From Pacificimonas pallii (GTDB lineage: Bacteria; Pseudomonadota; Alphaproteobacteria; Sphingomonadales; Sphingomonadaceae): DNA of 64,000 bases. The notes under the pieces are model-generated. The model searched no databases and was not told the DNA's origin. It saw only the letters and a program-made list of their open reading frames with translations. Both the position numbers and the translations under genes were made by a program. Of the stretch, positions 36,333-44,070 are shown in pieces; within the stretch, counting starts at the first letter, position 1, and each line of letters starts with the position of its first letter. The stretch spans positions 124,001-188,000 of the forward strand of contig NZ_JAGSPA010000001.1 in assembly GCF_019204005.1 (NCBI RefSeq). The letters are read 5' to 3'.

Positions 36333-37445
36333 ATGAAGTACCGGCGTATGCCCATCGAAGCGGAGTCGCCCGAGCAATTCGGGTACGATAAAATTCGCTA
36401 CAACCTTGCCGAATCCTCAGTTAGCGACCGGCATCTGAGCGAGTTCGAAATCGATCTGTCGCAGCAATTGCTCTGCTATGGCGATCATATCGGTCATCCG
36501 GGTCTGCGCGGACTGGTGGCACGGGCTGCGGGTGAGCCGCTGGGTGCCGGGGACGTGCTGATCACTTCCGGCGCGGCATCTGCCTTGTTCATCATCGCCT
36601 CCAGCCTGCTGGAGCGGGGCGATCACATGATCGTGGTACGGCCCAATTACGCGACCAATATCGAAACGCCGCGGGCGATCGGGTGCGACGTCAGTTTTCT
36701 CGACCTTGATTTCGACCAAGGGTTTGCGCTCGATGTCAAACGCCTCGCCAAGCTGATCCGTCCCGAAACAAAGCTGGTCAGTGTCACGACGCCTCACAAT
36801 CCGACCGGAGTGTGCCTCGACCGGGCGCAGATTGAGGCGATTCTCGCGCTGCTTGAGAAAACCGATGCGAGGTTGCTGGTCGATGAAACCTATGCCGATA
36901 TGGGGAAAGGAGCGTTCGATCCCAGCGCGGCGACCCTGTCGCCCAGGGTCATCGCGGTGAGTTCCCTGTCCAAATCTTATGGTATTCCCGGGATACGCAT
37001 CGGCTGGATCATCAACTCGGACCCCGATCTCATGCATGTGTTCCTCTGTGCCAAAGAGCAGATCAGCATTTGCGGCAGTGTGATCGACGAAGAAGTCGCC
37101 TATCAGGCATACTCCGCGCGCGAGAAATGGATTCCAGAGAATAATCGGCGTATCGATACCGCGCTGGCCCATGTGCGGGACTGGGTGACACAGGAAGACG
37201 CTGTCGAGTGGATCGAGCCCGTCGGTGGGTGTGTGTGCTTCCCCCGGATCGCCCCCAATGCGGGTATCGATATCGAGATATTTTATCGCAAGCTGAATCA
37301 GGATCATGGCACCTATGTCGGGCCGGGCAGCTGGTTCGAGATGCCGCGCAATTACTTCAGGATCGGCTTTGCATGGCCGGGTCTGGACGAGCTGGACGGC
37401 GGTCTTGAAAACATATCGTCCGCGATCGCAAACAGTCGCGGTTAG
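36333..37445 (+). CDS. class I/II PLP aminotransferase
   Basis: This 370-residue fold-type I aminotransferase has ITSGAASALFIIASSLLERG (about 75), TTPHNPTGV (about 154), the PLP-contacting VDETYADM (about 183) and the Schiff-base Lys in VSSLSKSYGIPGIRIGW (about 214). The substrate is unknown. ATG 36333 follows GGAG at 8 bases. It is divergent from the D-peptide operon and 25 bases upstream of the D-serine dehydratase-like gene, with which it forms an operon. It may transaminate keto acids produced from D-amino acids back to L-amino acids. Confidence 0.85.
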   Translation: MKYRRMPIEAESPEQFGYDKIRYNLAESSVSDRHLSEFEIDLSQQLLCYGDHIGHPGLRGLVARAAGEPLGAGDVLITSGAASALFIIASSLLERGDHMIVVRPNYATNIETPRAIGCDVSFLDLDFDQGFALDVKRLAKLIRPETKLVSVTTPHNPTGVCLDRAQIEAILALLEKTDARLLVDETYADMGKGAFDPSAATLSPRVIAVSSLSKSYGIPGIRIGWIINSDPDLMHVFLCAKEQISICGSVIDEEVAYQAYSAREKWIPENNRRIDTALAHVRDWVTQEDAVEWIEPVGGCVCFPRIAPNAGIDIEIFYRKLNQDHGTYVGPGSWFEMPRNYFRIGFAWPGLDELDGGLENISSAIANSRG

Positions 37446-37470
37446 CGACCATTATCGGAGGGACTGACGG

Positions 37471-38769
37471 ATGCTCGACCTTGACGAGATCGAACGATCC
37501 ATGTTGACGGGTAGCGACAAGGGCCTGCCTAGCCTTGATGCTCCGATCCGGTTATCGGAGATCGGTGGGCGAGAATTGCGCGTGCTTGGCGAAGATCTGA
37601 CCCTGCCACTAGCGGTGATCCGACGCAGCGTGCTTCATGCCAATAGTCGCTGGATGCGTGACTATCTGACCGCAACCGGTGCCCGCATCGTTCCCCATGG
37701 CAAGACCACCATGGCCCCGCAGCTGTTCGACCTGCAGATGCGCGATGGTGCATGGGGTATCACGGCCTCGACCGCCAATCATGTTGCCACATATCGCCGG
37801 GCTGGCGTGAAGCGGATCATTCTTGCCAATCAGCTCGTCGGAAGCGCGAATATTGCGCTTGTCCTGCGCGAGCTGGAGCGGGATCGTGAGTTCGATTTCT
37901 ACTGCCTGATCGATTCAGTGGAAGGGCTTGAACTGCTCCTGCGGGAGATCGAGAAGCGTCCGCCGGGCAGGCCGGTCCAGCTCCTGCTCGAAATGGGTGC
38001 TTCGGGTGGCAGAACGGGAGTGCGGACACTGGCGGAAGCACTCGAACTTGCGCGCCGGGTCGCAGCGGCACAGCCGAAAGTCTGTTTGCGCGGGATCGAG
38101 ACCTTCGAAGGGGTTTTCGACCTTTCGGTCGAGAACAGCTCGCAGGCGGTCGACCAGCTTCTGACCTCTGCGGCCGGACTTGCTCGCGCCTGCGATGAAG
38201 AGGGGCTCTTCGCTGCCGGAGAGATCCTGTTGACGGCGGGTGGCTCAGCCTATTTCGACAGCGTGGTACGCCATTTCGGCGACGTCGAGCTGAGCCAGCC
38301 TTCCGCCGTGGTTTTGCGCAGCGGATGTTATCTCACGCACGATTCCGGGTTCTATACGCGAGCCTTCGCCAGAATATGCGCGCGAGATGGACACGCCCCG
38401 AAGATTGCGGGCGCGCTGGAGCCGGCGCTGGAGGTATGGGCCTATGTCCAGTCGATTCCCGAACCCGGTCTGGCCATCGCGACGATGGGCAGGCGCGATG
38501 TGTCGTTCGATATGGACCTGCCCGTGCCGTTGAAGCATTTTCGCCCCCGCGAGCACGTTCATCCCGTTGACGTGCCGGAGGGACTGAACGTCACCGGCCT
38601 CAACGATCAGCATGCCTATTTGAACGTTCCTGACGGAGCCGAACTGGCGGTGGGTGACATGCTGGGCTTCGGCGTGTCGCACCCGTGCACGACGTTCGAC
38701 AAATGGAAATACCTGTTTGTCGTCGACGACGATTATGTCGTCACGGATGCGATAAGGACATTCTTCTGA
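37471..38769 (+). CDS. fold-type III D-serine dehydratase / D-threonine aldolase family enzyme
   Basis: This 432-residue protein has an alanine-racemase-like barrel with the PLP Lys at about 78 in IVPHGKTTMAPQ, and a C-terminal beta domain with the zinc-site pair H404-x-C406 in SHPCTTFDKWK. This HxC motif is characteristic of eukaryotic-type D-serine dehydratase, D-threo-3-hydroxyaspartate dehydratase and metal-dependent D-threonine aldolase. It therefore acts on a D-3-hydroxy amino acid, giving a 2-oxo acid and ammonia or an aldehyde and glycine. GGAGG precedes the ATG. No signal peptide is present. The exact reaction is unresolved. Confidence 0.88.
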   Translation: MLDLDEIERSMLTGSDKGLPSLDAPIRLSEIGGRELRVLGEDLTLPLAVIRRSVLHANSRWMRDYLTATGARIVPHGKTTMAPQLFDLQMRDGAWGITASTANHVATYRRAGVKRIILANQLVGSANIALVLRELERDREFDFYCLIDSVEGLELLLREIEKRPPGRPVQLLLEMGASGGRTGVRTLAEALELARRVAAAQPKVCLRGIETFEGVFDLSVENSSQAVDQLLTSAAGLARACDEEGLFAAGEILLTAGGSAYFDSVVRHFGDVELSQPSAVVLRSGCYLTHDSGFYTRAFARICARDGHAPKIAGALEPALEVWAYVQSIPEPGLAIATMGRRDVSFDMDLPVPLKHFRPREHVHPVDVPEGLNVTGLNDQHAYLNVPDGAELAVGDMLGFGVSHPCTTFDKWKYLFVVDDDYVVTDAIRTFF

Positions 38770-38777
38770 TTGCGGGA

Positions 38778-38789
38778 GGCAGCGCTGCC
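38778..38789. other. palindrome between convergent genes
   Basis: GGCAGCGCTGCC is a perfect 12-bp palindrome in the 22-base gap between the convergent D-serine dehydratase-like and dadA genes. No T-run follows, so a terminator role is only possible. Confidence 0.25.
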
Positions 38790-38791
38790 GC

Positions 38792-40048
38792 TCATCGGTA
38801 TCGGTAAGGCTGCGGGTCGATCACCGGCTCGTGTCCCAGCATGATATCGGCGAGGAGCGCGGCGGAACCTGCCGCCATTGTCCAGCCGAGAAAGCCGTGC
38901 CCGGTGTTGAGGTATAGCCCATTGACGGGCGAGGCCCCGATGAAAGGGAGGCCATCGGCGCTCATGGGGCGCAACCCGGCCCACTCCACCCGGTCCCTGC
39001 CGATCGTGCGATGCACCAGTGAGGGATATAGCCGCGCGAATATGCGATCGAGATTGGCGAGGCGAGCCGCCGACAATCTGCGATCGAACCCGGCGAACTC
39101 CGCTGTGCCCACGACACGTATCCGCTTGCCGATTGGGACTACCGCGGCGTGCATTTCCTCGTCGATCACGGGAAGTCGCGGCAAATCTGCATGATCCGGC
39201 AATTGGTAAGTTATCGAATATCCCTTTACCGGTTTGACCGATAGCCTGAGGCCCAGATTCCTCAAAAGACCGGGAGATTGCGCACCGGCACAGATGACCA
39301 CGCGTTTTGCAGGCAGAATCCCTTCCTGAGTGCGCACTCCGGCGATTTGCCCACCCTTCAGGACGACGCCTTTCGCCTTCAGACCCATTCTCAGCTTGCC
39401 GCCACGTTCGATGGAGCGGCGGATGCATTCGCTCGTGAACTTTCGCGCATCGCCCGACCTGTCACCGGGATAGCGGATGCCTCCGGTGAACAAATGGGCA
39501 CTTTCGGCCAGATGCGGCTCGATGCCGAAGGTGCCGGTTGCGCTCACAGTTTCGAATTCGAGCCCAAGGGGAGCCAGCCGCTCTGCGGCTTCGACCGCAT
39601 ATTGAAACGATGCCGCTGATGCGAACACCGCCATTGTGCCAGCGGATGCCTGATCGAATTCAATCAGGTTGGCTCGTTCGATGGCGTCCATCCGTTTCAT
39701 GGAATAGGAGGCCAGCAGATAAATCGCTTCGGTGGCCCGGCGATGGCGGGCAGGAGATGAATTGCGCAGGAACTCAAGACCCCATCTGCCGTAGGAGGGT
39801 AATGCGGTAAGATTGAGCTTGAGAGCGGCATGGGGGTCGAACAAGGATCCTAAGAGGTGTTTCCACACCCCAGGGGTGTTCCATGGCTGCGGCATTGACG
39901 GGGTCAGCATGCCGCCATTGGCAAAGCTTGCGCCAAGACCGGGTTCGTGAGCCGCCTCGACAAGGGTTGCGTGCTCGCCCCTAGAGGCAAGTTCAAGCAG
40001 CGTTGTTGCCCCGACGACCCCTCCACCGATCACTAAGGTTGCGCTCAT
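38792..40048 (-). CDS. dadA: FAD-dependent D-amino acid dehydrogenase (DadA family)
   Basis: This 418-residue flavoprotein has the FAD loop [19 protein letters not shown] at the N-terminus and the family segments GLGASFANGGMLTPSMPQPWNTPGV, GGIRYPGDRSGDA and KGYSITY, ending in GHGFLGWTMAAGS. DadA oxidises D-amino acids to 2-oxo acids and ammonia, passing electrons to quinone at the inner membrane. The length and motifs match the family. It follows the membrane serine hydrolase gene by 46 bases on the same strand, so the two are probably cotranscribed. It is the central oxidative enzyme for D-amino acids in this locus. Confidence 0.92.
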   Translation of the reverse strand: MSATLVIGGGVVGATTLLELASRGEHATLVEAAHEPGLGASFANGGMLTPSMPQPWNTPGVWKHLLGSLFDPHAALKLNLTALPSYGRWGLEFLRNSSPARHRRATEAIYLLASYSMKRMDAIERANLIEFDQASAGTMAVFASAASFQYAVEAAERLAPLGLEFETVSATGTFGIEPHLAESAHLFTGGIRYPGDRSGDARKFTSECIRRSIERGGKLRMGLKAKGVVLKGGQIAGVRTQEGILPAKRVVICAGAQSPGLLRNLGLRLSVKPVKGYSITYQLPDHADLPRLPVIDEEMHAAVVPIGKRIRVVGTAEFAGFDRRLSAARLANLDRIFARLYPSLVHRTIGRDRVEWAGLRPMSADGLPFIGASPVNGLYLNTGHGFLGWTMAAGSAALLADIMLGHEPVIDPQPYRYR

Positions 40049-40094
40049 TGTTCAATCTGATCGATCATAGGCCATCTCATTGCCCGTTTCACAT

Positions 40095-42221
40095 TCACGC
40101 AAACCACGGGCCGAGCAGGTTCCACCGATAAAGCCCTGCTGCGAATATCAGCAGTATCGCCACCACCAGCGTGTACCGCAGTCGCGCGAGCGAGTCCCAA
40201 TAGCTCCTGATCCACGCAACCGGGACGAGGGCACCAGCGATCAACGCCGCGGCCAGAGCGATGACGGGAATCGTGAGGAGCATCTTTAGATTGGGAATTC
40301 CGGTGAAGATGATCTCCTCGCCCAATGCGGTAATCATCAACATGCCGACCGCAGCGAAGACGAGATTGAGCAGCGATGCCAGCACGGCAAGGGCTGAAGC
40401 GACCACCTCTTCCCGCCTCATCCGCAGCCAACGACGCCAGCCCACGATCGCCGCGACCACCGTTCCGGAGAAGATTAGCAGGCTGAAGCCGGCCACTTGC
40501 AGAACGGTCGCGCTGCTATCGAAAGTGCCCAGCCTTTCATAGGAAAGGAAGGGCACCGCGCTCACGAATAAATGGCTGACCTCGCCGGCCTTGTTACGGC
40601 GGAAAGCCACCAGATCGTCAGCTTCGTCGATGCTGCGAAACACGTCTTCTCCGGCGGGAATGAGGCGCAACGCGTCCTTAAGATAGAAAGACGAGATCAA
40701 CAGGGCGCCGCCATCAGCCATCTCGACGGTGACATCCCCGCCAAGGGAAAGTGCCTTCTCCCAATTGGAGTAGGCTCGGCGCGTATTGCGATAGGCACCC
40801 ACATATTCCTGCAGCTTGGCGACCGGCAGCGCATCGTCGCCCGGGTCATCGGGCAACGGAAAATCTGCCTGCGCCGGGAAATAGCGATCAAAAAATGCTG
40901 GAAGGATCTGGCGCGCGGCATAGGCCCCTTCCGGTGCGTTGAAGGATATGAAAATGCCGACGCCAGCCTTGGGCACAAGCGTCATGGTCGAATGGAAATA
41001 GACCGTATCCCCACCGTGGCTATAGACGAACAGGCCATTGTGACGCTCTTCGTAAAAGCCATGCAGCATGGCAGGCAGCGCGTCATGATGCTCGAACAGT
41101 GGCTGGCGCATGCGTCGTACCGTTTTGGGGCGCAATATTCCCTGCCCGTCCGTCAAATGCGCAATCATGAAACGAGCCATATCCTCACCGGTGGACGAGA
41201 GTGACCCGGCGGGGCCGAAATCATGGATGAACTCAAACCCGCCATCGCGAAATGTGCCTCCGGTTCGTTCGAGATTTTCCGACGGATAGGCGTCGGCTAG
41301 ACCGGCGGCGGGTTCGGAAAAGGTCGAGTTGGTCATACCGAGCGGGGCGAAAATCTCGCGCGCCACATAGTCATCGAACGAAGTGCCGGTGACTTCCGCG
41401 ACGATCAGACCGGCGAGGGACGTTCCCCAATTGGAATAGGCCGCCAGCTGTCCCGGCGGGCGAACCCGTGCAGGCATGGTGCGTTTCAGCGCAACCGCGG
41501 GAGACAGCAGGTCATCAGCGTTTCTTCGAAACAAATAGCCAATGGCGCCATCTTCGAACCCGGCGGTGTGACTGAGCAGATGACGCAAGGTCACAGGCTG
41601 GGCATAGGTGTCGGGTATCGACAACTGCGTCAGATACTCGTTCACATCGGTATCAAGGTCGAGCTTTCCCTGCTCCACCAACTGCATCACGGCGGTCCAG
41701 GTCACGGTTTTGGAGATCGAACCTGGACGGAATAGCGTTCGTGCCGGATCGACCGGTCTGCGCCGCGCCGCGTCGGCAAAACCATAGCCTTTGGTGAATG
41801 CGGTTTCGCCCCCGCACACAATGGTGACAACACCGCCAGGAATGTTGTGCACTTCGAAAAGCGTCCCGATACTCCCGTCGAAAAACGCTTCGAGCCCGTC
41901 GAGCCCGTCGCAGGCTTCCGGCGCGGTCCACCAGTCTGCTGGCCCATCCCATTGTCGCGCCATCGAGGCAGGATCGGGCGATACCTGCGGGACTTCTGCG
42001 GCGAGCTTGCTGTTCGCCAACAAACCGAGCAGCCCCGCGGCCATGATCAGCGCAAGCGAGGAAAGTGCCACGCCTGCGGCGCGGCGAAACAGGTTTCCCG
42101 GCCCCTTCTGATGCGTTGGCACATGTCCCGTTGGTTCGAAACTTCTCATCCGGCATTCTGCTGGTGTACGCCACTGTCCGGCCATCGGCTTCAGAGACCA
42201 TTTTGTATCAAGCTCTGTCAT
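40095..42221 (-). CDS. serine hydrolase with C-terminal four-helix membrane domain
   Basis: This ~708-residue protein has an N-terminal membrane anchor (residues ~50-68), a beta-lactamase-fold domain (about 105-450) with S168-I-S-K171 and YSNWG as YxN, a beta-rich linker domain (about 490-585), and four C-terminal helices (about 590-705). The catalytic part is periplasmic. Similar large serine hydrolases act on D-peptides or esters, and some resemble D-alanyl-D-alanine carboxypeptidases. The start is uncertain: ATG 42221 is chosen because the frame further upstream runs into the divergent gene; ATG 42149 also keeps the anchor. Confidence 0.82.
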   Translation of the reverse strand: MTELDTKWSLKPMAGQWRTPAECRMRSFEPTGHVPTHQKGPGNLFRRAAGVALSSLALIMAAGLLGLLANSKLAAEVPQVSPDPASMARQWDGPADWWTAPEACDGLDGLEAFFDGSIGTLFEVHNIPGGVVTIVCGGETAFTKGYGFADAARRRPVDPARTLFRPGSISKTVTWTAVMQLVEQGKLDLDTDVNEYLTQLSIPDTYAQPVTLRHLLSHTAGFEDGAIGYLFRRNADDLLSPAVALKRTMPARVRPPGQLAAYSNWGTSLAGLIVAEVTGTSFDDYVAREIFAPLGMTNSTFSEPAAGLADAYPSENLERTGGTFRDGGFEFIHDFGPAGSLSSTGEDMARFMIAHLTDGQGILRPKTVRRMRQPLFEHHDALPAMLHGFYEERHNGLFVYSHGGDTVYFHSTMTLVPKAGVGIFISFNAPEGAYAARQILPAFFDRYFPAQADFPLPDDPGDDALPVAKLQEYVGAYRNTRRAYSNWEKALSLGGDVTVEMADGGALLISSFYLKDALRLIPAGEDVFRSIDEADDLVAFRRNKAGEVSHLFVSAVPFLSYERLGTFDSSATVLQVAGFSLLIFSGTVVAAIVGWRRWLRMRREEVVASALAVLASLLNLVFAAVGMLMITALGEEIIFTGIPNLKMLLTIPVIALAAALIAGALVPVAWIRSYWDSLARLRYTLVVAILLIFAAGLYRWNLLGPWFA

Positions 42222-42388
42222 CTGACCGACGGTAGCGCGAGATCGCGAACGAAACCCCCGTATTCGGAGGACCAAGCAGGCGAATCTACCGTTGAAGAGT
42301 TGCGTAACTAGGCACATTTCTCCAGCAAGTGGATAGTGTTGGCCGCTCCTTAAGATATGATTCGACACCGCAACGGGAAGGTACAGAT

Positions 42389-43861
42389 ATGACAGATCGC
42401 CGACTTGCACTTGCTGCGATTGGGGCCTTGGGCATCCTCACCTCGACAGCCGCGCCGCTTTCAGCTGGCCCGTCGGCTTCTGGCGAAGTTTTGCCGGAAA
42501 TTGAGGCGAAGAAGATTGACCGTGTCTTCAAGAAGATTGGCGAAGACGAACCGGGCTGTGCAATTGGCGTGATGAAGGCAGGCGAAGTGCTACACAAGCG
42601 CGGCTATGGTCTTGCCAATCTGGAGCATGGCGTGCCCATCACCGGCGATACTGTCTTCAGGATCGCTTCTGTGTCGAAACAGTTCACTGCCATGTCGACA
42701 ATCATTCTCGCGAACGAGGGAAAAATCTCGCTCGATGACGATATCCGGAAATATGTGCCTGAAATTCCAGATTATGGCAGACCCATCACCATCCGGAATA
42801 TCATCAATCATACCAGTGGATTGCGCGATTTTCTCACATTGTTCTTTCTCAAAGGGTACGAAAATCACGATTTCTACATGGAGCCGGAATTCTTCGAGAT
42901 GCTGGCCAGTCAAAAGCGGCTCGAATTCCAGCCTGGCGAAAAGATGTCCTATACGAACACCGGTTACGTTCTCCAGGCGATTATCATCGAACGGGTGACG
43001 GGTATGTCTCTGGCTGAATATGCCAAGGCGAAAATCTTCGACCCGCTGGGTATGAAGAACACGCATTTTCATGACGATGTCACCCGCCTGGTGCCGGGCC
43101 GGGCCTATGGATACAGCGCGACCAAGAAGGGTTATGCAGTCAGCGGCACGCCGCAGGAACTGCTGGGTGATGGCGGCGTCTTCACAACGATTGACGATCT
43201 TGCGCGGTTCAATGGCGACTTCTATCGCGGCAAGGTCTGGCGCGACGACATAAAATCCGAGATGATTACCCCGGGCCGTCTGAATGACGGAGGCAAGGCG
43301 GAGTACTTCCCAGGCGTCTATTACGCATCCGGGCTGATCGTCGGCGAACGACGCGGCGTGGACTATGTTCGCCACGCCGGACAGTTTGCAGGGTTTATCG
43401 CCGATTACATCCGGTTTCCGCAGTATGAGCTCGGCATCGCCGCGCTGTGCAACGCCGATAACCTCGCCGCGCCGGATTTCACTGCCAAGGTCGCTGACCT
43501 TTATCTGGATGATTTGTACACCAAGCCGGCCAAGAAGGATTCAGACGATGTGCCGGACCTGGACTACCAGCCGGTCTCCGCTGAATGGGTGCAGGAGGTC
43601 GTAGGCGATTATCACAGCAACGAACTCGGCGTCGACTACACCATTACCGCCGAAGGTGACGGGATCGCACTTGATATCGGTCGGCGTAAAAAGCACGTCT
43701 CATTCGCCGAGCTTGGATATCCGATGTTCATGATCGGCAAAGACCAGATTGGCAACCCTCTGATAAAAATGAAATTCACCCGTGACGAAAGTGGTGACAT
43801 CAGTGGCTTCACATTCGATTTCAGCATTGTTACCGGCATCGAATTTGAACGGGTCAGCTGA
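42389..43861 (+). CDS. exported serine hydrolase (class C beta-lactamase-related)
   Basis: This 490-residue protein has a signal peptide (LALAAIGALGILTSTAAPLSA), SxxK at S94-V-S-K97, the YxN motif in SYTNTGY (about 196), and HAGQFAGFIADYIRFP near the KTG-equivalent region. A C-terminal DUF3471-like beta domain (about 395-490, VGDYHSNELGVDYTI) follows. GGGAAGG precedes the ATG at 42389. It is divergent from the membrane serine hydrolase and 209 bases upstream of a TonB receptor. Members include D-aminopeptidases and DD-peptidases, which suits the D-amino acid setting. Confidence 0.87.
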   Translation: MTDRRLALAAIGALGILTSTAAPLSAGPSASGEVLPEIEAKKIDRVFKKIGEDEPGCAIGVMKAGEVLHKRGYGLANLEHGVPITGDTVFRIASVSKQFTAMSTIILANEGKISLDDDIRKYVPEIPDYGRPITIRNIINHTSGLRDFLTLFFLKGYENHDFYMEPEFFEMLASQKRLEFQPGEKMSYTNTGYVLQAIIIERVTGMSLAEYAKAKIFDPLGMKNTHFHDDVTRLVPGRAYGYSATKKGYAVSGTPQELLGDGGVFTTIDDLARFNGDFYRGKVWRDDIKSEMITPGRLNDGGKAEYFPGVYYASGLIVGERRGVDYVRHAGQFAGFIADYIRFPQYELGIAALCNADNLAAPDFTAKVADLYLDDLYTKPAKKDSDDVPDLDYQPVSAEWVQEVVGDYHSNELGVDYTITAEGDGIALDIGRRKKHVSFAELGYPMFMIGKDQIGNPLIKMKFTRDESGDISGFTFDFSIVTGIEFERVS

Positions 43862-44070
43862 TTGCGATCGCGCCGCGACCAAATGGGGGGATCGTCCGGA
43901 AATCGGTCAGCATTGGTAATTTTTCGCATCTTTTGACGAGATTTTGTTCAATATCGTCCGATTTACACAAATATGTTTGGCCAATGCCCTGAAGGTCCAC
44001 AGACCTCGGGATTGCCATGAGCCGCGAGACAAGTCTTGTGGAAAATCGGATTTATGAGGGGAAAAAGTCC

